A stretch of 60,331 nt of DNA, from positions 1-60,331 of the forward strand of contig JAOPXK010000051.1 in assembly GCA_025965195.1 (NCBI GenBank), given 5' to 3'. The notes below the pieces were generated by a model, which worked only from the letters and a program-made list of their open reading frames with translations, was not told the origin of the DNA and did no database searches. Made by a program: the position numbers and the translations under genes. Of this stretch, positions 42,510 through 51,391 are shown piece after piece. The DNA comes from Marmoricola sp. (GTDB lineage: Bacteria; Actinomycetota; Actinomycetes; Propionibacteriales; Nocardioidaceae). How positions within the stretch are numbered: the first letter of the stretch is position 1; every line of letters starts with the position of its first letter.

Positions 42510-43748
42510 GTGCAGTACAGCGAGACGGTCGAGATCAACGGACACCTGATGGACACCGGCATCTTGTCGCGAGTCCTCGACGACATCCGGGAGTACGACG
42601 GCGACTACGTCATCGATCGCTTCGACGTCGGCCATGACGCGGGCGACACCTCACACGCACAGATCACGGTGTCCGCCAGCGATGACGAAGGCCTGCAACG
42701 GTTGTTGATGCGACTGCAGACCCGCGGCGTGAACCAGGTGGATCCTGGTGAGGCTGCGGTCCTTCCGGCCGAGATGGACGGCGTCTTTCCGGACGGCTTC
42801 TACTCCAGCACCAACCTCGTCACGCGTGTCCGCCTGGCAGGCAAGTGGATCGAGGTCGAGAACCCCGAGATGGACTGTGGGCTGATCGTCAGGGACCACA
42901 ACGGCGTGACGTCCGTCTCGACGTTGCCGATGGCCGACGTGAAGGCAGGCATGCAGGTGATCTGCGGCGCCTCGGGCATCAAGGTGACCGTTCCGGTGTC
43001 GACCCGCGAAAGCGGCGGCTTCGGCTTCATGGAGTCCGACGTCTCGAGCGAGAAGCCCCAGGCCGTCCTCGTCCGGCAGGTCGCCCAAGGCATGCGTGAT
43101 GCCAAGGAGGCCGGCAAGAAGGTGCTCTGGGTCGGTGGTCCGGGTGTCGTCCACACCGGAGCCGCCCCGGCCATGGTCGAGCTGATCAAGGCCGGGTACG
43201 TCGATGTGCTGTTCGCCGGGAATGCCCTTGCCACCCACGACATCGAGTCGTCGCTCTACGGCACCTCACTCGGCATCGACCTCGCGATGGGACAAGGCGT
43301 CGAGCACGGACACGAGCACCACATCCGGGCGATCAACACGATCCGCAAGGCCGGCTCGATCCGTGACGCCGTTGCTTCCGGAGTGCTCACCGGCGGGATC
43401 ATGCATCAGCTCGTCAAGCAGGAGAAGACCTTCGTGCTGGTCGGCTCCGTCCGTGACGACGGACCGCTGCCCGACGTGTACACCGATGTGATCGAGGGGC
43501 AGCGGGCGATGCGCGCCGAGCTCACCGATGTCGGCTTCTGCCTGATGGTCGCGACGATGCTGCACTCGGTCGCGACCGGCAACATCCTTCCGGCATCGAT
43601 CCCGCTCGTGTGCGTGGACATCAACCCCGCCACCGTCACCAAGCTCGCCGACCGCGGGTCGTCCCAGGCTCGCGGCATCGTCACCGACGTGGGGTTGTTC
43701 CTCGAGCAGCTGGCGGGCGAGCTGGTCCCGTCCTACCGCCGGGCCTGA
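42510..43748 (+). CDS. TIGR00300 / LOR-SDH family protein (archaeal-type ornithine cyclodeaminase-like)
   Basis: A 412-residue protein. It has the N-terminal LOR/SDH-like domain (TVEINGHLMDTGILSRVLDD, then YDGDYVIDRFDVGHDAGDTS) and a C-terminal Rossmann-like region with WVGGPGVVHTGAAPAMV, FAGNALATHDIESSLYGTSL and GHEHHIRAINTIRKAGSI. This matches the family of the archaeal ornithine cyclodeaminase and the C-terminal half of cyanobacterial ArgZ/AgrE. The likely reaction is ornithine to proline plus ammonia with NAD. GTG 42510 has GAGAAAGG upstream. No N-terminal arginine dihydrolase domain is present. Confidence 0.8.
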   Translation: MQYSETVEINGHLMDTGILSRVLDDIREYDGDYVIDRFDVGHDAGDTSHAQITVSASDDEGLQRLLMRLQTRGVNQVDPGEAAVLPAEMDGVFPDGFYSSTNLVTRVRLAGKWIEVENPEMDCGLIVRDHNGVTSVSTLPMADVKAGMQVICGASGIKVTVPVSTRESGGFGFMESDVSSEKPQAVLVRQVAQGMRDAKEAGKKVLWVGGPGVVHTGAAPAMVELIKAGYVDVLFAGNALATHDIESSLYGTSLGIDLAMGQGVEHGHEHHIRAINTIRKAGSIRDAVASGVLTGGIMHQLVKQEKTFVLVGSVRDDGPLPDVYTDVIEGQRAMRAELTDVGFCLMVATMLHSVATGNILPASIPLVCVDINPATVTKLADRGSSQARGIVTDVGLFLEQLAGELVPSYRRA

Positions 43749-43779
43749 CGCTCGATCGCGACGACAGCAGGACGGCACG

Positions 43780-44685
43780 TCACGACAACAGCTCGCGAGA
43801 GAGCGCAGCCGCACCAACAAGGCCCGCGAGCGGACCGAGCTCGGCGATCACCAGCGCAGGTTCGGTTCGGTGTCCTACCCCGACCAGGCCGCGTCGCAGC
43901 GCCGGCCGAGCCGGCCCGAGGATCAGCTCGCCTGCCGCCGAGACTCCCCCGCCGACGACGACGATCTCTGGATCGAGGCCAGCCACGACGTCCGCCAGAC
44001 CGACTCCGAGCCAGCGGCCGATCTCATCAAACGCCTTGCCTGCAACGGGATTGCCGGATTGCGCTGCCAATGTCAGCGAAGGTCCCCGCAACTCGGACCC
44101 TGCCTCCGCGGCGACGCGGCCGAGCGCCTTCCCGCTGCAGTACTGCTCCCAACAGCCGGTCTTGCCGCACTCACAGAGGCGACCATCGGGCACGACCTGC
44201 ATGTGGCCGAACTCGCCGGCCATGCCGTTGAAGCCGCGGTAGGGACGACCACCGATCAGTACGGCGCCACCGATGCCGGTGCCGAGCGTGATCATCACCG
44301 CGTCGTCGACCGCACGGGCCGCACCGAAGCGGTGCTCGGCCCACAACGCGGCGTTGGCATCGTTGTCGACGAGCACTGGTAGGCCGAGCCGACCCTGCAC
44401 ATTGGCCGCGAGCGGCTCTGCCCGCCACGAAAGGTGAGGCGCGAACATCACCCGCTCGCGGGTCGCGTCGACGAACCCCGCCGCGCCGATGCCCACAGTC
44501 GGAGCATCATGTCGGCGGAGCAACGCCTGAACCGCTTCCACGATGACGTCCTCGACGACGGACGGCTCGGTGCTGCGGTGAGGAGTCACCCGATCCTCGC
44601 GGTCGACGACGCGGCCATCATGGTCGACGACCCCGGCAACCAGCTTGCTGCCGCCGATGTCGACTCCGATCGCCAGCCCGGTCAT
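43780..44685 (-). CDS. ROK family sugar kinase (copy 2, distal)
   Basis: A 301-residue kinase. VDIGGSKLVAGVVDHDG is the phosphate-1 loop, DNDANAALWAEH includes the catalytic Asp, LGTGIGGAVLIGG binds ATP and CECGKTGCWEQYCSG carries the ROK zinc site (CxCGxxGCxE). It has no N-terminal HTH, so it is an enzyme rather than a repressor. The ATG at 44685 overlaps the stop of the membrane protein gene (ATGA). A related ROK kinase lies two genes upstream; this second copy may prefer another sugar such as mannose or N-acetylglucosamine. Confidence 0.87.
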   Translation of the reverse strand: MTGLAIGVDIGGSKLVAGVVDHDGRVVDREDRVTPHRSTEPSVVEDVIVEAVQALLRRHDAPTVGIGAAGFVDATRERVMFAPHLSWRAEPLAANVQGRLGLPVLVDNDANAALWAEHRFGAARAVDDAVMITLGTGIGGAVLIGGRPYRGFNGMAGEFGHMQVVPDGRLCECGKTGCWEQYCSGKALGRVAAEAGSELRGPSLTLAAQSGNPVAGKAFDEIGRWLGVGLADVVAGLDPEIVVVGGGVSAAGELILGPARPALRRGLVGVGHRTEPALVIAELGPLAGLVGAAALSRELLS

Positions 44686-46133
44686 CCGGCTGACCAGCCC
44701 GCCGGCGCCTGCAACAGCACCAGGTCCTTCGACTCGTGGACAACCTTCCAGCGCTCGGCCGTCTGCAATGCGTAAGCCAGGCTGGAGCTCGGCCGCAACA
44801 GAGCCAGTCGGGCGCCCGTCTCGTGCAGCAGCTGGTCCCAGCCCGGCGCAACGTTGGTGAGATCGACGTATCGCTTCAGCTCGGCATCGGTGAACGTGTC
44901 GCCGTACCCGTCCATCACCAGATCGAGTCGCGGATAGCGCCACATCAGGTAGCCGCCGAGGGCATCGTCGTTGAGCAGCTTGGTGTGGTTGGGGAGACCC
45001 GACAGCGCGGGCTTCTCCCAGGAGGGCTCCGTCACCCCTTTCGCGGCTGCCGGGACGAGCGCAGTCAGCGCAATCAACGAGACGACGATGCCAGCAGCCA
45101 CCGCCAGACGCTCACGGCGGCCGAAGGTGATCTCGGAGCCTGCCAGGGACTGCAGCGTCATTGCGATGACCGGCGCGAGCACGCCGGCTGCGATCGGCAC
45201 CGTCCGGGAGGAGTAGATCGCGAAGGCGCCGGCCAGCCCGATCAGGATGATGCGGCGCCAGTTCGTGGGACCTCTGCTCATGTTCACCACGATGACGATC
45301 GCAAGCATGATCGCCAGGGTGAAGTTGGCCGGCGTCATGAAGTCGGGCGGCCCCCACTCGGTGAAGTAGTGACCACGCGATCCGACCAGCAGGACCGCAC
45401 CGTAGAGACCCGGGCCCACCGGCGTGACCGCCGCAGCCACCGCAGACAGGACCGGCACGGCAATGAGCTTGGGCAGCGCGGCCCGCGTCACCTGACGGTC
45501 GAGCAGGATGCCGAGGACTGCGGCGAAACCGATCACGATTCCGACCGGCCACATCCCGTGCAGCGTCGCCCAGAGCCAGGTCAGCGGGATCAGCCACCAC
45601 CGGGCGCGCTGGTCGGTGCCCGTCCGGACCCAGGCGGCGGTCGTCACCACCGCCAGGATGTAGCTGATCACCTGCGGCCGGGCGGAGAGCCCGGGGCCTG
45701 ACGCGACCACGGCGAGGAAGGTGACGAGCGCTGCGACGTTCAGGGCGGCATGTCTGCGACAGACGAGGAAGATGACGACCGCATAGGCCAGGATCAGGCA
45801 TCCGGAGAGCCAGGCGACGCCACCGAGTCCGAACCAGCCCTCGAACTTGGCCATCGTGATCTCCGCGGCCCATTGGGTCGGCAGCCAGTGCGCCGTCGCA
45901 AAGCTCGTGACGCTCCCCGGGTGCCGGAGCGACCAGCCCGCGAGGAACTCATCCCCGAAGCGGAGATGGAAGTAGGTGTCGGGGTTGGTCAGCGGCAAGG
46001 TGGCGGTTCGGACGAGGAAGCCGAGGACGGTGAAGAAGAGCGCGAGGGGAACGACCATCCAGATCCACGACAGACGGCCGTCACCCGCTACCGCAGGTTC
46101 CTCCGCTTCAGGCACCGGGTCACGATCCCACAT
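44682..46133 (-). CDS. Polytopic membrane protein, probable GT-C-type glycosyltransferase or relative
   Basis: A 483-residue protein with about 10 to 12 helices and a C-terminal external domain. After the first helix, TNPDTYFHLRFGDEFLAGWS resembles the first external loop of GT-C enzymes, and the C-terminal segment LNDDALGGYLMWRYPRLDLV, followed by MDGYGDTF, is typical of the group. ATG 46133 is used (a TTG lies two codons upstream). It overlaps the ROK kinase that follows, suggesting that sugar phosphorylation and membrane glycosylation are linked. The catalytic Asp is not certain. Confidence 0.68.
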   Translation of the reverse strand: MWDRDPVPEAEEPAVAGDGRLSWIWMVVPLALFFTVLGFLVRTATLPLTNPDTYFHLRFGDEFLAGWSLRHPGSVTSFATAHWLPTQWAAEITMAKFEGWFGLGGVAWLSGCLILAYAVVIFLVCRRHAALNVAALVTFLAVVASGPGLSARPQVISYILAVVTTAAWVRTGTDQRARWWLIPLTWLWATLHGMWPVGIVIGFAAVLGILLDRQVTRAALPKLIAVPVLSAVAAAVTPVGPGLYGAVLLVGSRGHYFTEWGPPDFMTPANFTLAIMLAIVIVVNMSRGPTNWRRIILIGLAGAFAIYSSRTVPIAAGVLAPVIAMTLQSLAGSEITFGRRERLAVAAGIVVSLIALTALVPAAAKGVTEPSWEKPALSGLPNHTKLLNDDALGGYLMWRYPRLDLVMDGYGDTFTDAELKRYVDLTNVAPGWDQLLHETGARLALLRPSSSLAYALQTAERWKVVHESKDLVLLQAPAGWSAG

Positions 46134-46155
46134 GCTCAACGGCCAGGTGGTGGGT

Positions 46156-47109
46156 TCAACGCCGCGTGTCGGCCCGCACCAGATCGGCCGCTCCGAGCAG
46201 ACCGGCGGTGTTGCCCAGCGTGGCTTGGCGAATCTCCAGCTCGGGACGGTGACCCCGACCGGTCAGCTCTCCCCGGAACGCCGCCCGGATCGGGTCGAGG
46301 AGCAGCTCCCCGGCCTCGCTGACGCCACCACCGATGACGACCACAGTCGGATCGAGTACGGCGGCAAGGGACGCGACGCCCAGTCCGATCCATTGACCGA
46401 CCTCTGCCAGCTGGGCAATGGCGAAGCCGTCGCCATCCTGCGCGGCCGTGGTGATCATCGGTCCGTCGATTGCCTCGAGATCCCCGCCGGCACGATCGAG
46501 CAGCTCCTTCGCCAACAGCGACCCGGCGGCGGCCTCAGCCCGGGCGCCCTTCACGAGTGCCGTCCCGGACGCATAGGGCTCCAGGCAGCCGTGGTTGCCG
46601 CAGCCGCAGAGCCTGCCGTTGGGGACCATCCGCAGGTGCCCGATCTCTGCGCCGATGCCGAAGCCGCCACGCATCAGCTCGCCCTCCAGGACGAGACCGC
46701 CACCGACGCCGGTGCCGATCGTGATGAGAAGGAGGTCCTTTGCGTCAGCCGCGGCTCCGAAGGTGAACTCGCCCCACGCCGCCGCATTCGCGTCGTTCTC
46801 GATGATCACCGGGAGGTGCAGCCGGGACTCGAGCTCGGCTCGCAGCGGCTCATCGCGCCAGGCCAGGTTCGGCGCGAACAGCACCGTGGACCGGTCGCGG
46901 TCGATGAAACCTGCAGCGGCGACGCCGACGCCGGACACGTCATGCCCGGTGGCCAGCGCAGTCACGAGGTCGGCGATCGTGTCCTTGATGGCCTGCGGAT
47001 CAGTGGCCGGCGACTCGCGCCGCATGGACTGCAGGATCGTGCCGTCCTCGGCAACGACACCACCGGCGATCTTGGTGCCACCGACGTCGATGCCAATGGT
47101 CGAAGTCAC
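46156..47109 (-). CDS. glk: ROK family glucokinase
   Basis: A 317-residue kinase: IGIDVGGTKIAGGVVAEDG, ENDANAAAWGEF, TIGTGVGGGLVLEG and the zinc motif CGCGNHGCLEPYASG. It phosphorylates glucose with ATP. In Streptomyces the ROK glucokinase is also central to carbon catabolite repression, and its neighbourhood (DUF5304, ArsA-like ATPase, SRPBCC, divergent acyl-CoA synthetase) is similar to the one here, which supports orthology. GTG 47109 overlaps the DUF5304 stop (GTGA). The paralogue at 43780-44685 lacks that context. Confidence 0.88.
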   Translation of the reverse strand: MTSTIGIDVGGTKIAGGVVAEDGTILQSMRRESPATDPQAIKDTIADLVTALATGHDVSGVGVAAAGFIDRDRSTVLFAPNLAWRDEPLRAELESRLHLPVIIENDANAAAWGEFTFGAAADAKDLLLITIGTGVGGGLVLEGELMRGGFGIGAEIGHLRMVPNGRLCGCGNHGCLEPYASGTALVKGARAEAAAGSLLAKELLDRAGGDLEAIDGPMITTAAQDGDGFAIAQLAEVGQWIGLGVASLAAVLDPTVVVIGGGVSEAGELLLDPIRAAFRGELTGRGHRPELEIRQATLGNTAGLLGAADLVRADTRR

Positions 47110-47525
47110 TGATCCTCGTCCCAGCCTTTCTCGTCGTCGAGGTTGATCTTCTCGGTCGGCGCCGCCTTGTCGTGCGGGACCGGAGTCGCCATGATCGCGG
47201 CAGCCGCGTGCATCAGCGAGCTCGCCGCGATGGCAAGGTGCGTCCGGACCTCGGGGCTGGTCTGACGAACGGCATGGATGACCTGGCACACCGGGCAGTA
47301 CCTGCATTCGTCACTGCCTGTTGCGATGTGCTCGCTGACGTTGTGGACGGCACCGGCCATCGACGAAGCAGCACCGGTGGCGTTGCCTGCGTAGTCGACA
47401 CCCTGCTCCTTGGCCCAGCCAGAGATCGCCGCGAACAGCTTGGCCGCCTCTTCGCCGACGCTGCCGACGTCCTCGCCCGACGGGCTCCCGCCTGCGGTCG
47501 GGTCGCCCGGGTCGGAGTCATTCAC
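47106..47525 (-). CDS. DUF5304-like small acidic protein with CxxCxxC motif
   Basis: A 139-residue acidic protein. Central helices (SVGEEAAKLFAAISGWAKEQ, VRTHLAIAASSLMHAAAAIM) surround ECRYCPVCQVIHAVRQ, whose CxxCxxC Cys arrangement could bind zinc or another metal. It is translated in overlap with both the ArsA-like ATPase before it and glucokinase after it. In Streptomyces the protein encoded just before glkA (SCO2127) affects glucose kinase expression; this is the positional equivalent, though I cannot prove orthology. No membrane segment. Confidence 0.7.
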   Translation of the reverse strand: MNDSDPGDPTAGGSPSGEDVGSVGEEAAKLFAAISGWAKEQGVDYAGNATGAASSMAGAVHNVSEHIATGSDECRYCPVCQVIHAVRQTSPEVRTHLAIAASSLMHAAAAIMATPVPHDKAAPTEKINLDDEKGWDEDQ

Positions 47526-48709
47526 AGCGCTGCCCCTTCCTGCTCGAACCGGAACCGTACCTGCAACGAGCCGTCCTCGATGCGCGCCCCGACCACGGTA
47601 TGCCGGGCCAGGGCGACCGGCAGCGCAAGGAGCCGGCGATAGGACCCGACCGTGACGATGAGCTCGTCGCCGTGGCGCGCGAGATCGACGTCCCGCTTCT
47701 GGGCGAAGGGCAGGGCGATCCGCAGGACCGCGCTGGTCGGCGTACGCGTGATCGTCATCGGACCGTCGCCGCTCGGGACTGCAAGCGGATCCGCGCCGGC
47801 GTACGCCGCCTCCGCGAAGGTCGCCAGGGAGTCGGCGCCGACCGGCTCACCGGGCTGGTACGACGAGAGCCAGATCGGCAGGTCGACGAACGACTGCCGG
47901 ACCTCAGCGAGCACGTCCTGCTGAGCCGTGACCCAGGCACCCCTCCACTCGTCGGCGCCGTGCGAGGGAAACACCCGGTTCGCGATCACCCCGTCGACCC
48001 GGTAGCCGTAGAGGGAAAGAGTGGTCAACGAGCGTCGCGCCTCAGCAACGACGACGGTCTCCGGGGTGAGGACGAGCCGGACGGTGGCGTCCGGGCCGGT
48101 GAGGATCTGCTGGACCTGCTCGAGATCGCGATGCAGCCGCTCGATCGCATCGAAGACGTTGTCCTCGGGCATGGGTACACCGGCTGCCTTGGCCAGCACT
48201 GGCCGCAGCGCCTTGACCACTCGACGCTGGACGCCGAAGACCCGGGTCATGTACCAGCCGAGGGCCTCGGGCAGCGCGAGCAGGCGCAACGTCTCGGCGG
48301 TCGGCGCGCAGTCCACGACGATCACGTCCCAGTTCCCGCTCGTTGCGTGGTTGCGCAGTTCGAGAAGGGCGAGGACCTCCTCGGCACCGGGGATGACGGT
48401 GAGCTCCTCTGCCGTGATCGGATCAACGCCAGCGGCGTCGAGGACGGTCATCAGGTAGCCCTGGATGTCGCCCCAGGACCGCTCGAACTTCTGTTGCGCA
48501 TCGACCTGCTGGACCCAGAGGTTCTCGGCGACCGGGGTCGGCTCACTTCCGACGGCCACCCCGAAGGCGTCGCCCAGCGAGTGGGCGGCATCGGTGGAGA
48601 GGACGAGCGTGCGTGCGCCGCCCCTCGCCGCGAGCGTCGCCGTGCCGGCAGCGCTGGTGGTCTTGCCGACGCCGCCCTTGCCGGTGAACAGGATGATCCG
48701 CACGCTCAA
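47522..48709 (-). CDS. ArsA/GET3-like ATPase with C-terminal HSP20-like domain
   Basis: A 395-residue P-loop ATPase. The deviant Walker A is GKGGVGKTT (residues 10-18, with the signature Lys), Switch I region is LSTDAAHSLGDAF, and DVIVVDCAPTAETLRLLALP is Switch II. The last about 80 residues (AVLRIALPFAQKRDVDLARH, then VTVGSYRRLLALP and VRFRFEQ) look like the ArsA_HSP20 beta-sandwich domain that is fused to bacterial Get3-like proteins. There is no arsenite-binding Cys triad, so a client-protein or lipid role is more likely than arsenite efflux. Start TTG 48709 or GTG 48703 are both possible. Confidence 0.8.
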   Translation of the reverse strand: MSVRIILFTGKGGVGKTTSAAGTATLAARGGARTLVLSTDAAHSLGDAFGVAVGSEPTPVAENLWVQQVDAQQKFERSWGDIQGYLMTVLDAAGVDPITAEELTVIPGAEEVLALLELRNHATSGNWDVIVVDCAPTAETLRLLALPEALGWYMTRVFGVQRRVVKALRPVLAKAAGVPMPEDNVFDAIERLHRDLEQVQQILTGPDATVRLVLTPETVVVAEARRSLTTLSLYGYRVDGVIANRVFPSHGADEWRGAWVTAQQDVLAEVRQSFVDLPIWLSSYQPGEPVGADSLATFAEAAYAGADPLAVPSGDGPMTITRTPTSAVLRIALPFAQKRDVDLARHGDELIVTVGSYRRLLALPVALARHTVVGARIEDGSLQVRFRFEQEGAAL

Positions 48710-48716
48710 CGGGGAC

Positions 48717-49169
48717 TCATCCGAGCGACTCGACGCGCTTCTTCAGCCCCTTCAGAGCGGTGTCGATGATGACCTTCACGGCCTTGCGCTTGAGCATCCC
48801 GATCAGTGGGATCGCGACCTCGACGGAGAGGCGGTAGGTGACCTCGGTGTCAACCGCACCGTCGGCACCGGGCACCTCCTTGAGCACGTAGGCGCCCGCC
48901 ATGGCCTTGATCATCCGGCCGTCGACCAGATGCCAGGTGACCGAACGATCGCCGTCCCAGTCATAGGCCAGCGTGTAGGAGTCCTTGATCGGAGTGGCCT
49001 CGAGCTCGAAGTGGACCTCGCCGACCTCGCCGTCCGCCGTCCGCTTGGTGACCTCGACCTGTTTCATGCCCTGGGCCCATTCGGGGTAGGCAGGGAAGTC
49101 AGCGATCACGGCCATCACGGCTGCGGGCGTGGCACCGATGACGATGCTGGACGTGGTCTGGTCGGCCAT
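48717..49169 (-). CDS. SRPBCC family protein (polyketide cyclase/START-like)
   Basis: A 150-residue SRPBCC fold: SSIVIGATPAAVMAVIADFP then YPEWAQGMKQVEV, a central YDWDGDRSVTWHLVDG and a C-terminal helix LIGMLKRKAVKVIIDTALKG. Such proteins bind hydrophobic ligands in a deep pocket. It heads the minus-strand operon leading to the glucokinases and is divergent from the acyl-CoA synthetase gene with 187 bp between starts. A lipid or polyketide ligand is plausible, not shown. Confidence 0.82.
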   Translation of the reverse strand: MADQTTSSIVIGATPAAVMAVIADFPAYPEWAQGMKQVEVTKRTADGEVGEVHFELEATPIKDSYTLAYDWDGDRSVTWHLVDGRMIKAMAGAYVLKEVPGADGAVDTEVTYRLSVEVAIPLIGMLKRKAVKVIIDTALKGLKKRVESLG

Positions 49170-49356
49170 TCTGGTCGGTCCTGTCCTCGTGACGCTGGTC
49201 TGTGGGTCTGGGCTGGGGTCTGGGCTGACGCGGCCGCGACTTTCGGTGTCACAAGGTTATCGGAACCCGCTGGAAGCGCCTGCGGTGCCAACCGGCCGAG
49301 GTCCCGAGTACCGTCAGCCATTGTCCAATCGGGCCAGAATTGACCGGAGGCACAGC

Positions 49357-51147
49357 GTGCGCGAGTACTCCACCCCCTTGCGGGTCAGCATTCCCTCCTC
49401 AGGGAACCTCACCGATGACGTGGTTCGCAACGGCACGGAGTACGCCGACTCGGTTGCCTTCAGCCGGAGGACCGCAGCCGGTTGGTCCGACGTACGGGCG
49501 GACGAGTTCCTGCGCGAGGTGCGCGCCGTGGCCAAGGGCCTGATCGCGGCCGGCGTCGAGGTCGGCGACCGCGTCGCACTGATCTCCAAGACCCGCTACG
49601 AGTGGACCCTGATCGACTACGCCATCTGGTTCGCGGGCGCGGCCACCGTGCCGATCTACGAGACGTCGAGCTCCGAGCAGGTCGAGTGGATTCTCGGCGA
49701 CTCCGAAACACGGGCCGTGGTCGCCGAGACCCCCGAACACACCTCGCGCATCAAGGAGTTCCGCGACCGGCTCACCGAGCTGCACCACGTCTGGTCGATC
49801 GAGGACAATGCGATCGATGTCCTCAAGACGCTCGGCGAGGACATCACCGACGAGGCGCTCGAGGAACGGCGTACGACGGCCGGACCCGATGCGCTCGCCA
49901 CCTTGATCTACACGTCAGGCACGACCGGTCGGCCCAAGGGCTGCATGCTCACGCACGGAAACTTCATGTTCGAGCTGACCGTCGCGGTCGACGAGCTCGA
50001 GGCCCTGTTCGCCATCGAGGGTGCCTCGACCCTGTTGTTCCTGCCGCTGGCGCACGTCTTCGCCCGGATCATCCAGGTCGGCTGCATCAAGGGCCGCGTC
50101 AAGATGGGCCACTCGTCGGACATCAAGACGCTGCTCCCCGACTTCGAGGCGTTCAAGCCGACCTTCATCCTCGCAGTCCCCCGCGTCTTCGAGAAGGTCT
50201 TCAACACCGCGTCGCAGCGCGCTGCTGCCGACGGCAAGGGAAAGGTCTTCAACCGGGCAGCCGACACGGCGATCGCCTACTCCCGCGGACTGGAGACGGG
50301 CAAGCCCGGGATCGCCGTACGCGCTCAGCACGCGGTGTTCGACCGGCTGGTCTACGCCAAGCTCCGCGCCGCCCTGGGCGGCAACTGCGCCTACGCCGTC
50401 TCCGGCGGAGCACCACTCGGCGACCGGCTCGGCCACTTCTACCGCGGCATCGGTGTGAACGTCCTCGAGGGTTACGGCCTGACCGAGACGACTGCCTCGG
50501 TCACGGTGAACCTGCCCGATGGCCAGAAGGTCGGCTCCGTCGGCCGGCCTGTCCAGGGCACCACCGTCCGCGTCGCCGAGGACGGTGAGCTGCTCTTCAG
50601 GGGCGGCCAGGTCTTCGCGGGCTACTGGCACAACGACCCGGCGACCGCAGAGGCGATCGACCCGGACCACTGGTTCCACACCGGCGACGTCGGTGAGATC
50701 GACGACGAGGGCTTCGTCCGGATCACCGGGCGGAAGAAGGAGATCCTAGTGACCGCCGGTGGGAAGAACGTCGCCCCGGCCGTCCTCGAGGACCGGCTGC
50801 GAGCCAACCCGCTCGTTGACCAGTGCATCGTCGTCGGTGACGGGCAGCCGTTCATTGCCGCGCTCGTCACCATCGATCCCGAGACCTTTCCGAGGTGGGC
50901 CGAGCAGCACGACAAGTTGGGTGACATCACTGATCTGGTGGACGACCCGGACCTGAGGGCGGCCATCGAGTCCGCCATCGAGGACGCCAACAAGGCCGTC
51001 TCCAAGGCCGAGTCGATCCGCAAGTTCACCATCCTTCCGGTGACCTGGACCGAAGAGGGCGGCCAACTCACACCGAGCCTCAAGCTCAAGCGCAACGTGG
51101 TGATGAGAGAGTGCCGCGACGAGGTGGACGCGCTCTACGCACGCTGA
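49357..51147 (+). CDS. Long-chain fatty acid-CoA ligase (AMP-binding, FadD15-like)
   Basis: A 596-residue adenylate-forming enzyme. The P-loop is YTSGTTGRPKG near residue 185, the A5 motif is EGYGLTETTASVTVN, A7 is DHWFHTGDVGEID, and ITGRKKEILVTAGGKNVAP carries the A8 hinge. The full pattern (long insert with FARIIQVGCIKG) is that of actinobacterial FadD15-type long-chain acyl-CoA synthetases. It activates fatty acids for lipid synthesis or degradation. GTG 49357 has GGAGG 6 nt upstream; a longer frame from 49129 overlaps the divergent promoter region and has no family similarity. Confidence 0.92.
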   Translation: MREYSTPLRVSIPSSGNLTDDVVRNGTEYADSVAFSRRTAAGWSDVRADEFLREVRAVAKGLIAAGVEVGDRVALISKTRYEWTLIDYAIWFAGAATVPIYETSSSEQVEWILGDSETRAVVAETPEHTSRIKEFRDRLTELHHVWSIEDNAIDVLKTLGEDITDEALEERRTTAGPDALATLIYTSGTTGRPKGCMLTHGNFMFELTVAVDELEALFAIEGASTLLFLPLAHVFARIIQVGCIKGRVKMGHSSDIKTLLPDFEAFKPTFILAVPRVFEKVFNTASQRAAADGKGKVFNRAADTAIAYSRGLETGKPGIAVRAQHAVFDRLVYAKLRAALGGNCAYAVSGGAPLGDRLGHFYRGIGVNVLEGYGLTETTASVTVNLPDGQKVGSVGRPVQGTTVRVAEDGELLFRGGQVFAGYWHNDPATAEAIDPDHWFHTGDVGEIDDEGFVRITGRKKEILVTAGGKNVAPAVLEDRLRANPLVDQCIVVGDGQPFIAALVTIDPETFPRWAEQHDKLGDITDLVDDPDLRAAIESAIEDANKAVSKAESIRKFTILPVTWTEEGGQLTPSLKLKRNVVMRECRDEVDALYAR

Positions 51148-51391
51148 CGCTCAAGGCGCAGCGGAGCCTCGGAGTAGTCATTTCGGGCTATGTCGATAAA
51201 CCGAATGGATCATGTCGCACGTTGTCACGGACTTTTGGGTTCCATTCCGGCACTCTGGTCCCAGTAACCGGCACGAGAGGGCGAGTCGGTGCTCAGACTC
51301 CGGTGCTGTCTCTGGAAAAGGCTTGCTTCTCTCCTGACAGGGACCGAGGCAGGATCCAGCGGGGCACCCCGACGAGATAGGTCTCCCGCTC

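Noticed and set aside
46156-47109. ROK-family repressor rather than kinase
   Set aside because: There is no N-terminal HTH; the ATP-binding and catalytic Asp motifs are complete, so an enzyme is the better call.
47522-48709. Arsenite efflux ATPase
   Set aside because: Only one ATPase half is present, the arsenite-binding Cys triad is absent and there is no arsB or arsR nearby.
51148-51391. Riboswitch (cyclic di-nucleotide type) before the tad operon
   Set aside because: I looked for the conserved GEMM and ydaO elements and did not find them; small stems exist but none is convincing. No gene is present here.
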